Part shown: in pieces, positions 27,605-36,949 of the stretch
How positions within the stretch are numbered: the first letter of the stretch is position 1
Layout of the letters: each line of letters starts with the position of its first letter
Assembly: GCA_963677085.2 (NCBI GenBank)
Contig: CAXXFH010000004.1
Span: 558,001 to 622,000, forward strand
Length of the DNA: 64,000 bases
From: G963677085 sp963677085
GTDB lineage: Bacteria > Planctomycetota > Planctomycetia > Pirellulales > Thermoguttaceae
Direction of reading: 5' to 3'
Program-made: the position numbers and the translations under genes
Notes under the pieces: generated by a model
Told to the model about the DNA's origin: nothing
Seen by the model: only the letters and a program-made list of their open reading frames with translations
The model's database searches: none

Positions 27605-28324
27605 ACCGTAACCCCGCTAATATCGTTTTAGAGTCTTTATCCTGAAACATGCGCCGAGAAAAGACGCGGGACTATAGCATCGGCCCCCGTTCGTGCCAAG
27701 ACGAGTCGGAGGCCCCTTCGCGGAAAACTGCGCAATCAGGGCAATCCAGAGAGGCGACTTTCGGTCGAGCCGGTACATCAACTAGCCCAGGTCGGCAATG
27801 GAAATCGCCATGAACACCGTCCCCCCCGCTGGCAACTCAATATCGGCCGACCGTCAACGAATACACAGCGGATTGCCGAAGCTGCCGACCACGCGCGACT
27901 CGGCACCAACCTCGACGCTGTTTAACCCGACGCTGTGTAACTCGATACCCGGGGAGGAGCCGTTGTGGCACTACTTTTCCCCCAACCGAACTTCGCTATC
28001 ATGCAGGAACGCAAGAGACGGACTTCTACGGGGCGGCCAAAAAATAACTTGCCGTTTTCCAGGGCAGAACGTGAGGGTCGTCGCGAAGCACGGGCCGGCG
28101 AATCGGCAAGTTATTTGTCGGTCGATCCTATTGACGCTTTCATAGCTAATGAGCGGAAGGCGACCAACGGGAGCCTGGGTTTTCAGGCGTTCGACGTTCC
28201 GAAGTGGATCATTTCCAATGCAAGCATCAATTAAGGTGGCTGAAAACACGACCGCCTTCCGAAATCAAACAGTCGAATTTGCCAGTCGATCCTAAACAGT
28301 ACCCCTACCGGAGCAAGCAAAGTC
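27605..28324. other. Repeat-rich intergenic region
   Basis: 720 bp between divergent genes. It holds a small inverted repeat (AATAACTTGCC at 28043-28053 with its complement at 28105-28115) and the 104-bp element at 28129-28232. Open frames across it read partly through the repeat and are not credible genes. Confidence 0.55.
28129..28232 (+). mobile_element. 104-bp element with terminal inverted repeats, copy A
   Basis: The ends TATTGACGCTTTCAT and ATGCAAGCATCAATT are imperfect inverted repeats. The whole unit matches the reverse complement of 43845-43948 at about 96 of 104 positions by hand count, and both are exactly 104 bp. Six of the seven internal differences would change amino acids in its open frame, arguing against coding function. 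Confidence 0.8.
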
Positions 28325-28834
28325 ATGCCCGAGCCAAAAGACCACATCGAAAAACGGAATCTGGTAGAATCAATCCTTCGCCGGATTCCCGGTTTTCGTG
28401 GGTATTTAGAGAAGGAGTACCGCCGCGAAAGCGACGATCTACAGCGAGACTGGCTGGCCGACCGACTCCAACGCAGCAAACGCGTGCTGGACACCACGGC
28501 CCGATCATTGGCCGACGCGGCACAAATCGACGTTCTCCCCCAAGTCGACCGGTTTCGTGGTCGATTGGATACATTGATTGGCCGGATCCGCGGTGCCATG
28601 CAAGGTTACAGTGGTTTTTTCGACTTGGTCCGCGTCGATGAGGCATTGCTGGACGACCTCTACGAACACGATGTCGCCCTGATGAAGGAGATCGACGGCT
28701 TGGCCGATGCGGTCGAGCAACTGCCTTCGCAGTCCGGCGACATCGCCGCGGAACTGACCGAATTGAACGGAAAGGTCGACCAGTGTGAGCGGCTTTGGGA
28801 TGTCCGCGAGGACATGCTCAAAGGAGTGGCGTGA
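28325..28834 (+). CDS. Helical hypothetical protein paired with SPFH gene
   Basis: 169 residues, almost entirely alpha-helical, highly charged and without signal or membrane segments. The first 60 residues (NLVESILRRIPGFRGYLEKEYRRESD) carry a distinctive Gly-Phe-Arg-Gly-Tyr turn; the rest reads as a long coiled coil (LYEHDVALMKEIDGLADAVE, ELTELNGKVDQCERL). It lies 99 bp upstream of the SPFH protein gene on the same strand, which suggests a shared role, perhaps a cytoplasmic partner of that membrane-scaffold-like protein. I do not recognise the family. Confidence 0.75.
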   Translation: MPEPKDHIEKRNLVESILRRIPGFRGYLEKEYRRESDDLQRDWLADRLQRSKRVLDTTARSLADAAQIDVLPQVDRFRGRLDTLIGRIRGAMQGYSGFFDLVRVDEALLDDLYEHDVALMKEIDGLADAVEQLPSQSGDIAAELTELNGKVDQCERLWDVREDMLKGVA

Positions 28835-28933
28835 GGAGTTGGGAATTAGGTGAGAGGAGTTGGGAGTTTACGGCACAGCCGCCGCTTGCGGCTTCGCACC
28901 GTACCCGAGAATCAAACGGAAGGGATCATCGAG

Positions 28934-30328
28934 ATGGGCATACGCTTAGAAGTCATCCAGTTCTTCGACGAGGAGAATCGTTCGCTGGTCGAGCGGATTC
29001 CGCCCGAGGGTTCGGCCGATATCAAGCTCGGCGCCCAGTTGATCGTCCAGGAAAACCAGGAAGCGATCTTCTTCCGCGACGGCAAGGCGATGGACTGCTT
29101 CCAGCCGGGCCGCTACACGCTAACCACGCAGAATGTGCCCATTCTCACCCGAGTGCTGACCATCCCCTGGGAAAAATCGCCCTTCCAAGCCCAGGTCTAC
29201 TACGTCGGCAAACAAACCTTTCTTGACCAGAAATGGGGTACCCGGCAGCCGATCGTCTTCCGCGACGCCGAATTCGGCATGGTTCGCCTACGGAGTTTCG
29301 GTAAGTATTCGTTCCGCGTAATCGACAGCGCCTTGCTGATCAACACGCTGGTCGGAACCCAAGGCAAGTACACCACCGACGAAGTCACCTCGTTCCTAAA
29401 AGACCTGGTCGTTGCCCGACTGACCGACTTGCTGGGCACCCTGGGAATCAGCATTCTCGACCTGCCGGCGAAGTACGACGAAATTGCCTCAGGCACCCGA
29501 GCCAAAGTAAGCGAGGAATTTGGCAAATACGGCCTGGAACTGGTCGACTTTTTTGTCAACGCGATCACGCCGCCCGAGGAAGTGCAAAAGGCCATCGACG
29601 CTCGCAGTGCCATGGGTGCCGTGGGCGATCTGAACGCTTTCATGAAATTCCAGGCGGCCAACAGCATGGCCCGATTGGCAGAGCAGGGCGGGGGAGGCAG
29701 CGCCGGCGGGGCGATGGGAATGGGAATGGGTGCCGGCTTCGGCATGATGATGCCCGGCATGATTCAGCAGGCGATGGCCGGCGTTCAGCCGGGCACCCCG
29801 GGCCTGCCGCCCCAGGCCTCGTCCGCACAACCACGAACTTCGCCCGCCGGCACCGCGGCGGCGAACATCTCGAGCGCCGGCGCAGCGGCCGGTCTCGATT
29901 TTGGGCAACTGGCCCCCGTGACCACCGACCCGAAGGCCATGGTTCGCAACGTGGCGGAAGCCGCCGGCTACAAGGTGGCCGAACCAGGCGAGGCCGTGCA
30001 GATTACCGTGCCGGTTGGCCCGCTGCGGAAACAGGTGGTCACCGTCGAGTTCACCCGAAGCGACCGCGAAGGCCACTCCATGGTCAGTTACTGGTCGGTT
30101 TGCGGACCAGTCACCGAAAAGAACGCGATGACCCTGCTTCGCTACAACAACCAGATGCTGCACGGTGCGTTCGCCGTACGCAAGGTCGATGGCACCGAAC
30201 GTGTGGTGTTGCAGGCCAACCAGATGGCCGAAACAATCGACCCGCTGGAAATCAGCCGCGTACTGGCCGCCGTCGCCTGGCAGGCCGATCAAGTCGAGCA
30301 ACAACTCGTCGGCGGCGACGAAAACTGA
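28934..30328 (+). CDS. SPFH/virion-core-like protein with C-terminal alpha/beta domain
   Basis: 464 residues. The first 250 form an SPFH-type domain of the soluble YdjI/virion-core group: ADIKLGAQLIVQENQEAIFF, then TTQNVPILTRVLTIPW, GMVRLRSFGKYSFRV and VDFFVNAITPPEEVQKAI. A Gly/Met/Ala-rich linker (about 250-330) follows. The last 120 residues form a separate alpha/beta unit (VRNVAEAAGYKVAEPGEAVQ to the end) resembling small secretion-chaperone/YbjN-like folds, an inference. There is no transmembrane helix, so the protein is probably peripheral to membranes or a shell. The ATG at 28934 follows AAGGG. Confidence 0.83.
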   Translation: MGIRLEVIQFFDEENRSLVERIPPEGSADIKLGAQLIVQENQEAIFFRDGKAMDCFQPGRYTLTTQNVPILTRVLTIPWEKSPFQAQVYYVGKQTFLDQKWGTRQPIVFRDAEFGMVRLRSFGKYSFRVIDSALLINTLVGTQGKYTTDEVTSFLKDLVVARLTDLLGTLGISILDLPAKYDEIASGTRAKVSEEFGKYGLELVDFFVNAITPPEEVQKAIDARSAMGAVGDLNAFMKFQAANSMARLAEQGGGGSAGGAMGMGMGAGFGMMMPGMIQQAMAGVQPGTPGLPPQASSAQPRTSPAGTAAANISSAGAAAGLDFGQLAPVTTDPKAMVRNVAEAAGYKVAEPGEAVQITVPVGPLRKQVVTVEFTRSDREGHSMVSYWSVCGPVTEKNAMTLLRYNNQMLHGAFAVRKVDGTERVVLQANQMAETIDPLEISRVLAAVAWQADQVEQQLVGGDEN

Positions 30329-30514
30329 GCAAAGCGAAAAAACCGCAGCCCACATTGGTCGCCGACATTGCAAAGAATGCCTCCGCCCTGGAAGTTGCTG
30401 GCATAACCGTTACGACCCCGACGAAACCGCGCCCGTCGCATGCATTGGTACATGCCGACAGTAGCTGGCGCCCTCCGTTGCTGGGCATTCTGTCTCGGGG
30501 GACCGGCCTCGGTG

Positions 30515-30520
30515 TATAAT
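30515..30520 (+). promoter_or_regulatory. Probable -10 element before DUF1570 gene
   Basis: A perfect TATAAT 41 bp before the start, followed by GAAAG; no good -35 at 16-18 bp upstream. Confidence 0.5.
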
Positions 30521-30561
30521 GAAAGTCGTCATTTCCACCTGAAATCTCGAACCAGGTTATC

Positions 30562-31728
30562 GTGCCGATGGTTTCATTGCTCCGCCGGTCCTTCGTACGT
30601 TCGGCTGTCGCTAGCGTTCTTGTCCTGGGTACTGTCGCCAGCGTCTCTGCGCTAGACTACGTATCACTGAAACGCGACGAACGTGCACTGCACGTCGATG
30701 GCCGGCTGTTGGTCGAGGCCCAAGACGGTGGCTTGTTGATGCTTGCCCGCGACGGTGTGCTTTGGGCCGTAACGCCCGAAGAATTGGTCGCCCACCGCAA
30801 CGACGCCGCACCGTTTCAGCCGTTGACCAACGAGGCAATGACCGAGCGTCTGCTGGCCGAGTTGCCTGCCGGATTCGACGTGCAGCCGACCGCCCACTAT
30901 TTAATCTTCCACAACACGTCGCGTGCGTACGCCCAGTGGTGCGGTTCGTTGTTCGAGCGGCTTTATCTGGCGTTTACCAATTACTGGAGTCGCAAGGGCT
31001 TCAAGCTGAAGGAGCCCGAGTTCCCGTTGGTAGCCATCGTCTTCGCCGACAAGACGTCCTACCTGAAATTCACCCGAGACGAATTGGGGGACGCGGGCGA
31101 GTCGATCATCGGCTACTTCAGTTTGCGCACGAACCGGATGACGATGTACGACCTGACGGGCATCGAGGCAACCGCTCAGGCTCGGGGACGTAACACTTCG
31201 GCAGGGCAGATCAGTCGGATTCTTTCTCGGCCGGCAGCCAGTCAACAGGTCGCTACCATTGTCCACGAGGCCACCCATCAGATCGCCTTCAACTGCGGCC
31301 TGCACACGCGCTACAGCGACTGCCCCGTGTGGTTCAGTGAAGGGATCGCTATCTATTTCGAGACCCCAGACTTGAGCAGCTCCCGAGGATGGCGGGGAAT
31401 TGGCGAGGTCAACCGCCCCCGGCTGGCGCGCTTTCGCGACTACCTCGGCAGCCGTCCCTCAACGTCGCTGAAGACCCTCATCACCGCCGACACCCGGTTC
31501 CGCGACACGCAGCAAAGCCTCGACGCTTACGCCGAGGCCTGGGCCTTGACCTACTACCTCATCCGACGCCACCCGAAGCAGTACGTCGCCTACTTGGAAA
31601 CGCTCTCAAAGAAGAAACCGCTGATGAACGACGATCCCCAGAAGCGGCTCGATGAGTTCGTCGAGGCCTTCGGCGACCTCGAATCGCTCGATACCGAGTT
31701 CGTTCGCTACATGGACCGGATGCGGTAA
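30562..31728 (+). CDS. DUF1570 family protein (putative HExxH metalloprotease)
   Basis: 388 residues with a signal peptide (SAVASVLVLGTVASVSA). A short beta domain (50-90) precedes the conserved DUF1570 region: HYLIFHNTSRAYAQWCGSLFERL, then the zinc motif VHEATHQIAFNCGL (His235, Glu236, His239) and the downstream WFSEGIAIYFE, which supplies the third ligand Glu. The layout is that of gluzincin-like peptidases, but activity is unproven for the family. The GTG at 30562 or the ATG at 30568 could be the start; both keep the signal peptide. The position is probably periplasmic. Confidence 0.87.
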   Translation: MPMVSLLRRSFVRSAVASVLVLGTVASVSALDYVSLKRDERALHVDGRLLVEAQDGGLLMLARDGVLWAVTPEELVAHRNDAAPFQPLTNEAMTERLLAELPAGFDVQPTAHYLIFHNTSRAYAQWCGSLFERLYLAFTNYWSRKGFKLKEPEFPLVAIVFADKTSYLKFTRDELGDAGESIIGYFSLRTNRMTMYDLTGIEATAQARGRNTSAGQISRILSRPAASQQVATIVHEATHQIAFNCGLHTRYSDCPVWFSEGIAIYFETPDLSSSRGWRGIGEVNRPRLARFRDYLGSRPSTSLKTLITADTRFRDTQQSLDAYAEAWALTYYLIRRHPKQYVAYLETLSKKKPLMNDDPQKRLDEFVEAFGDLESLDTEFVRYMDRMR

Positions 31729-31795
31729 AAGCGGAGGGCAGAGGGCGGAATAACCCATAAAATCATAAAGCCCCCAGTCTCTAGCCCCTCAAAAT

Positions 31796-31824
31796 TTGCG
31801 GGCGCGACCGGATCGTCTTATAAT
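31796..31824 (+). promoter_or_regulatory. Sigma-70-type promoter of the Gfo/Idh gene
   Basis: TTGCGG at 31796-31801, a 17-bp spacer and a perfect TATAAT at 31819-31824. It predicts a leader of about 130 bases before the start at 31961. Confidence 0.65.
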
Positions 31825-31960
31825 GATCGCCAGAACATGCCAGCCAGAAGGCTGCGTCGGCAGGCGAACGTGACGCCCCACTCCCTCCCAATCGCCTGCC
31901 CATGTGCCAATCGTACAATGTCTTAGTCCAACACAAGTTCTGCCCGAAGGAGAGTCACTT

Positions 31961-33274
31961 ATGTCGACACGCGCAAACGCTTCTCGATTGACCGAGTCGT
32001 CGCGTCGTAGCTTCCTGAAGGTTTCGGCCGCCACGGCCGTTGCCAGTACGCTTCCGCTCGCCCGAAGTGCTCACGCCGCGGGCGACGACACGCTGAAAAT
32101 CGGGCTGATCGGTTGTGGTGGTCGTGGTACGGGCGCTGCGGCCAATGCCCTGGAAGCCGACCCCAATACTAAGCTGGTGGCGTTGGCCGATCTGTTCGAA
32201 GATCGTCTGCAAGGATGCCTGAAGTCTCTGCAAGCCCGCAACGATCCGCGTGTGGCAGTCGACTCCGAGCATTGCTTCGTAGGGTTCGACGCCTATCAGA
32301 AGTTGATCGACAGCGGGGTCGACGTCGTCCTGCTGGCCTCCACGCCCCACTTCCGTCCCCGACACTTGAAGGCCGCCATCGACGCCGGCAAACATGTCTT
32401 CTGCGAAAAACCGGTCGCCGTCGACGCACCGGGCGTGCGTAGCGTGTTGGCTAGTGCCGAAGAAGCCAAGAAGAAAAACCTCAGCCTGGTGTCGGGCCTC
32501 TGCTGGCGATACCACAACGGCGTTAAAGAAACGATGCAACGCATCCTCGACGGCGCCATCGGCGACGTGGTCACGATCCAAGAGACCTATAACACCGGTG
32601 CACTGTGGACCCGCGACCGCCAGCCCACGCAAACGGAAATCGAGTACCAGATTCGCAACTGGTACAACTTCACTTGGCTTTCCGGCGATCACAATACTGA
32701 GCAGCACGTGCACAGCCTCGACAAAACCTCCTGGGCCATGGGCGACGAGCCGCCGGTACTGGCCTGGGGGCTCGGCGGACGTCAGGCGCGTCGCGGTGCG
32801 GCCAAGTATGGCAACATCTTCGACCACCACGCCGTGGTCTACGAGTATGCCAACGGCTGTCGGGTGCATGCCTACTGCCGGCAACAAGCCGGTTGTGCTA
32901 ACGACACGTCCGACAACTTCACCGGCACCAAGGGCACGGCCAACATTCTAAAACACCAGATCAAGGGCGAGAATCCCTGGCGTTTCAAGGGCAACGGCGG
33001 CAACATGTATGTGCTGGAGCACGAGGCCCTGTTCGGGTCGATCCGCAAAAGCGAACCGATCAACAACGGTCTTTACATGGCCCGCAGCACGATGCTGGCC
33101 ATCCTCGGCCGCATGGTCAACTACACCGGCCAACGACTCACCTGGGATCAGGCCATCAACTCGAAAGAAGAGTTGATGCCCTCGAAATACAGCTTCGACG
33201 GTAAGCCGCCGATCCTGCCGGGCGAAGACGGCCTCTACGAGATCGCCGTGCCGGGCGTGACGAAGTTCGTGTAA
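31961..33274 (+). CDS. Tat-exported Gfo/Idh/MocA family oxidoreductase
   Basis: 437 residues. The N-terminus has a twin-arginine signal (SSRRSFLKVSAATAVASTLP), so the folded enzyme is exported. The Rossmann fold begins LKIGLIGCGGRGTG, and the family motif CEKPVAVDAPG follows at about 146. The C-terminal sheet includes DHNTEQHVHSLDKTSWAMGD, with the catalytic His region. Members oxidise or epimerise sugars and cyclitols with NAD(P); the exported planctomycete type has unknown substrates. The next gene is a GH31 glycosidase, so a role in polysaccharide breakdown is plausible. The start follows AAGGAGAG. Confidence 0.9.
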   Translation: MSTRANASRLTESSRRSFLKVSAATAVASTLPLARSAHAAGDDTLKIGLIGCGGRGTGAAANALEADPNTKLVALADLFEDRLQGCLKSLQARNDPRVAVDSEHCFVGFDAYQKLIDSGVDVVLLASTPHFRPRHLKAAIDAGKHVFCEKPVAVDAPGVRSVLASAEEAKKKNLSLVSGLCWRYHNGVKETMQRILDGAIGDVVTIQETYNTGALWTRDRQPTQTEIEYQIRNWYNFTWLSGDHNTEQHVHSLDKTSWAMGDEPPVLAWGLGGRQARRGAAKYGNIFDHHAVVYEYANGCRVHAYCRQQAGCANDTSDNFTGTKGTANILKHQIKGENPWRFKGNGGNMYVLEHEALFGSIRKSEPINNGLYMARSTMLAILGRMVNYTGQRLTWDQAINSKEELMPSKYSFDGKPPILPGEDGLYEIAVPGVTKFV

Positions 33275-33296
33275 GCGTTTTGACAACAACGCCATC

Positions 33297-33344
33297 GCGT
33301 GCGGGGACACTGCTGGACGAACCAGCCGTGGCATCCCCGCACGC
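33297..33344. promoter_or_regulatory. Strong hairpin between Gfo/Idh and GH31 genes
   Basis: An 11-bp stem (GCGTGCGGGGA with its complement) encloses a smaller CTGG/CCAG hairpin. There is no T tract. It could attenuate read-through or protect the upstream mRNA 3' end. Confidence 0.6.
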
Positions 33345-33398
33345 GCGCAACTCGGCACGAAACTCATTGCCACTGCCCAAACGAAAAGGCATTCTGCC

Positions 33399-35780
33399 AT
33401 GAACCGGTTGGAAGTCTATCTTTTTTTTGCAGTTAGCCTGTTTGTCGGTGTGATCAGAGCCGACGAATCAAGCACAATCCAGAGGTGGCCGGACTCCACT
33501 CCCCTGGCAAAACAAAACGTAGTCTTCGCGTTAGAAGGGGGAGGCTTCGTTCGTGTTGACGTGCTGGGCCAGCAACTCCTCCGCATCCGTCACAGCAAAA
33601 CCAAGCAGTGGACGGAATCCGGACTCAACCGCTATGGCATTTTCGAAAGCGTTTTTTCTGAAGTTGCGTTTGAGCAGACGGAAACCGACGATGTTTATAC
33701 GCTAACCACCAAGCAGGCAAAGCTTACCATCAACCGCAAAGACGGGGCGGTTGCCCTGATTGCCGCCGACGGGAAAGTGCTAACCCAACAGGCGGCTCCG
33801 GCCTACGAAACCAACGGGGGCTATAACGTCCGCTTTGCGTTGACCCCCAAAGAGCGAATCTATGGGTTGGGCGACGTCAGCCGCGAGAATATCATGCGAC
33901 GAGGTGGCGTCTATGAGTGCTGGGTCCGCAACGTGAAATCCTATATCCCGATTCCCGTTGTGCTGAGTGACCGGGGATGGGGCCTGTTGATGAATACCAC
34001 TTGGCGCAACACCATCGATGTCGGCAAGAGCAACCCGAGCCAAATCATCTGCACTGCTGCCCGAAGCGATCTCGACTACTACCTGTTTTGCGGTCCGGAT
34101 TACCGGAGCCTGCTCGAAACATACACGTCGTTCAGCGGACGCCCCGCGTTGCTGCCGATCTGGGGATATGCATTTACGTACGTCTGCAACGAGAATATCG
34201 ATGCGTTTCATATGATGAACGAGGCGCTCACGTTTCGCCGCGAGCGCATGCCGTGTGATGTCATCGGCCTGGAACCTGGCTGGATGTCGAAGAACTATGA
34301 CTCCAGCATCGCCAAAGTGTGGCACCCTCAGCGTTTTCCCATTCCTAAATGGGCACCCAAGGGGCCGCACACCTTCATCGGCGCGCTTGCCCGCAAGGGG
34401 TTCAAGCTCAGCCTCTGGCTCTGTTGCGACTACGATTTGGGCGTGTACGAGGAACAGCGGTTAGCCGGACTGAAATCGAGTGCGACGTCGGAAAAGAAAG
34501 CGGTCGTCACCGAAGGTGACCCGGATGACTTCGAAAAAGATGAGCATCTGAATAAGCCGGCCGGCGTCAAGAAGAAAGACGACGTGGTCAAAACCGATGG
34601 CCAACAAGAACTGGAGCCGTGGTTCGAACATCTCAAGAAATTCGTCGACCAGGGCGTCTCGGCATTCAAGCTCGATGGCTGCGCTCAGGTTGTGGAACAC
34701 CCCACACGCAAATGGGGCAACGGCATGACCGACGAGGAAATGCATAACCTCTATCCCGTGATTTATGCCAAGCAAATGGCTCGCGGGTTCGAAAGCCACG
34801 CCAAACGCCGCGCGATGGTCTACTCCGCCGGGGGTTACGCGGGCGTCCAGCAGTTCGTTGCCACTTGGGCCGGCGATACCGGAGGCGGCGCCAAACCGCT
34901 GGCCTCCATGCTGAACCTTGGGTTTTCAGGACATTCCAATCACTCCTGCGATATGAATGTTTTCAGCGCCGAAGGCATTCACTTCGGATTCTTGCAGACC
35001 TGGGCTCAGCAAAACAACTGGGCCTATTGGCGCCAGCCCTGGCTTCTGGAAGACGACCAGATGGCCATGTTCCGCGAGTATGGCCAACTCCGCTATAAGT
35101 TGCTGCCCTATCTTTACTCGACGGCAGCGGAAGCCGCCTTGACCGGTTATCCCGTCATGCGGGCGATGCCCATGGTGTACCCGGACGATCCGACGTGGGA
35201 TACCAGCATGACGCAATATATGTTGGGCGACTTCTTCTTGGTCTCAGCTTTTTCCAAACAAGTCCGGGTGCCAAAAGGCACCTGGATCGACTTCTTCAGC
35301 GGCAAACGAGTGAACGGGCCGACGACGCTTCCCATCGAGATTACGCCCACCCGCGGTGGTTTGCTGCTGGTGAAAAATGGCGCCATCATTCCCACTTGGC
35401 CGGCCTGCGATCATGTCGAAAAAGGCTGGTCGCCTGAAGTCGGGTTACTCGTCTATCCGGCAGCACACAGCACCTTCACCCTGCACGAAGACGACGGCGA
35501 AAGCCTCGACTATCGCAAAGGCGAATTTGCACGCACACTTCTGACTTGCGAAACGGTCGGAAAGACGGTCAGACTGACTATCCACAGCCGACAAGGCAGC
35601 TATGCCGGTATGCCTGCGACACGCGACTTCACAGCGACAATCCATCTGCCAACCCGTCCGCAAACCGTGACGATTGACGGTACCGCTGTGACCGACTATC
35701 AGTGGAACGACACGGCCTCGGTCGCCACCATCAAGATTCCCGCTTGCGGCAAAGCGGCGAGGACCGTGGTGTGCGAATGA
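33399..35780 (+). CDS. Glycoside hydrolase family 31 enzyme (alpha-glucosidase/alpha-xylosidase-like)
   Basis: 793 residues with a signal peptide (about 1-21). After the N-terminal beta-sandwich (RIYGLGDVS) comes a (beta/alpha)8 barrel with the GH31 landmarks: the nucleophile Asp426 in FKLDGCAQ and the acid/base Asp493 in WAGDTGGG. A C-terminal beta domain with LPIEITPTRGGLLLVKNGAIIP follows. A charged insert (about 357-405, EKKAVVTEGDPDDFEKDE) splits the barrel and looks lineage-specific. The substrate is an alpha-glycoside; which one is open. The wording of the codons looks less GC-rich than in the neighbours, possibly a transfer. It is downstream of an exported oxidoreductase gene. Confidence 0.92.
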   Translation: MNRLEVYLFFAVSLFVGVIRADESSTIQRWPDSTPLAKQNVVFALEGGGFVRVDVLGQQLLRIRHSKTKQWTESGLNRYGIFESVFSEVAFEQTETDDVYTLTTKQAKLTINRKDGAVALIAADGKVLTQQAAPAYETNGGYNVRFALTPKERIYGLGDVSRENIMRRGGVYECWVRNVKSYIPIPVVLSDRGWGLLMNTTWRNTIDVGKSNPSQIICTAARSDLDYYLFCGPDYRSLLETYTSFSGRPALLPIWGYAFTYVCNENIDAFHMMNEALTFRRERMPCDVIGLEPGWMSKNYDSSIAKVWHPQRFPIPKWAPKGPHTFIGALARKGFKLSLWLCCDYDLGVYEEQRLAGLKSSATSEKKAVVTEGDPDDFEKDEHLNKPAGVKKKDDVVKTDGQQELEPWFEHLKKFVDQGVSAFKLDGCAQVVEHPTRKWGNGMTDEEMHNLYPVIYAKQMARGFESHAKRRAMVYSAGGYAGVQQFVATWAGDTGGGAKPLASMLNLGFSGHSNHSCDMNVFSAEGIHFGFLQTWAQQNNWAYWRQPWLLEDDQMAMFREYGQLRYKLLPYLYSTAAEAALTGYPVMRAMPMVYPDDPTWDTSMTQYMLGDFFLVSAFSKQVRVPKGTWIDFFSGKRVNGPTTLPIEITPTRGGLLLVKNGAIIPTWPACDHVEKGWSPEVGLLVYPAAHSTFTLHEDDGESLDYRKGEFARTLLTCETVGKTVRLTIHSRQGSYAGMPATRDFTATIHLPTRPQTVTIDGTAVTDYQWNDTASVATIKIPACGKAARTVVCE

Positions 35781-35899
35781 CCTGAGTGGCGTAGGATGTG
35801 TGCTTTGCACGCACGCGACTGCGAGTGTAAGGTCACCGAGACGGTCCTTTTTCGCATGGGTGAACCTCAATGCGCCGGAACGCAATGTTCGACGTGGCC

Positions 35900-36325
35900 T
35901 CAGATACTCACGGACCCGTCCCCGCGGATCCTCCGTAGCATCTCGTCCTGGGCAAGGTTTCTCACGGCAGCGGTGAAACTCAACGACTCGTCGAGCACTT
36001 CGGCCCCCAGTGAAACTTGCTCGCAGTATTCCTTAGTCAACTCTAGAATCTCGACGGCCACCTTCAGGTGCAACTTTGCCATCGTGTCGGCATGGACGAT
36101 GCTATCGATCTTCGCAGTGAGAAACGTGGCCTGTGTCACCCGCCTGTTGAATTCCTCCTCGTTGCTCGGCGACGGCTGAGCACAAAACCTTTCGGCAACC
36201 GCGAGTATCAGTTTGGCGAACTTGGCGTGGCAATGCTGAGCCGCCGTCTCGGCGTGCGCCCGGGCCTCGTTGCTGACCGTCGTCCAATTGCTTGCCCACA
36301 TGGTGTCTGAAAGCTGTTGATTCAT
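35900..36325 (-). CDS. Helical hypothetical protein
   Basis: 141 residues from the ATG at 36325, mostly amphipathic helices rich in Ala, His and Glu (ARAHAETAAQHCHAKFAKLI, AKLHLKVAVEILELTKEYC), without signal or membrane segments. A GTG ten codons upstream (36355) is an alternative start; neither has a strong ribosome binding site. It lies 51 bp downstream of the thioredoxin gene on the same strand. I do not recognise it. It may be cytoplasmic, a four-helix-bundle type protein. Confidence 0.55.
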   Translation of the reverse strand: MNQQLSDTMWASNWTTVSNEARAHAETAAQHCHAKFAKLILAVAERFCAQPSPSNEEEFNRRVTQATFLTAKIDSIVHADTMAKLHLKVAVEILELTKEYCEQVSLGAEVLDESLSFTAAVRNLAQDEMLRRIRGDGSVSI

Positions 36326-36376
36326 ATCGCTGCCACCCGTGTTTTCCTGACACACTTCTATTACCAGGGATTGTCT

Positions 36377-36811
36377 CTACAAACTGGCGTCGTCCTGCTT
36401 GGGAAGGAGCGACTGCAGGTCCTCGGCCAACTCGTCGCGCAAGATACCGCCGCCGACGTGCCGGTTTTGGACTGAGCCGTCTTGGAAGATCAAGATCGTG
36501 GGAACCCCTTCCACACCATACGCTCGGCCCAGGCCGGGGTCTTTATCGATGTCCACCTGACGCACCAACGCCTTGCCTTCGAATTCCGCCGCCACCTGCT
36601 CGACCACCGGTTGAACCATCTTGCAGGGCCCACACCACGACGCGGTGAACTTCACAAGCACAGGCATCTTGCTGTCGAGGACGACGTGCACGAATTCGTC
36701 CTGGCCGACAAAGGGAACATCGGCCCGAGGGCCAGCGGGCGCCGACGTCTGCGCCGGACAACCGGCAACGCCAAGAACCAACAGCGCAAGTCCAAAAATT
36801 CGCAAGGCCAT
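36377..36811 (-). CDS. Thioredoxin-domain lipoprotein
   Basis: 144 residues. The N-terminus MALRIFGLALLVLGVAGCPA is a lipoprotein signal with lipid Cys18. A complete thioredoxin domain follows, with the active site ASWCGPCKMV (Cys60, Cys63), the cis-proline region GVEGVPTILIFQDG, and a C-terminal helix. The CGPC motif is the reducing thioredoxin type, so a membrane-tethered reductase outside the cytoplasm is the most likely role, for example in cytochrome c maturation, but no partner is adjacent. The start at 36811 follows AGAGAGGAA. The gene lies downstream of dnaA on the same strand. Confidence 0.9.
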   Translation of the reverse strand: MALRIFGLALLVLGVAGCPAQTSAPAGPRADVPFVGQDEFVHVVLDSKMPVLVKFTASWCGPCKMVQPVVEQVAAEFEGKALVRQVDIDKDPGLGRAYGVEGVPTILIFQDGSVQNRHVGGGILRDELAEDLQSLLPKQDDASL

Positions 36812-36949
36812 GGGTATTCCTCTCTGTTCGGGGGAGCCGGAAGCACGACGGCCTTCGTTTACCCCATTCAACAAGAGAGGGGGGAGGGTAGCCATGTGCA
36901 GACACTCCGCTCATTGGAGCACCTATTTTACGGTCCTAGCCAGAAACGG

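Noticed and set aside
27798..28234. Open frames containing the string NERKATNGSL
   Set aside because: The string comes from the 104-bp repeat; 6 of 7 internal differences between copies are amino-acid changing, so it is not a conserved peptide.
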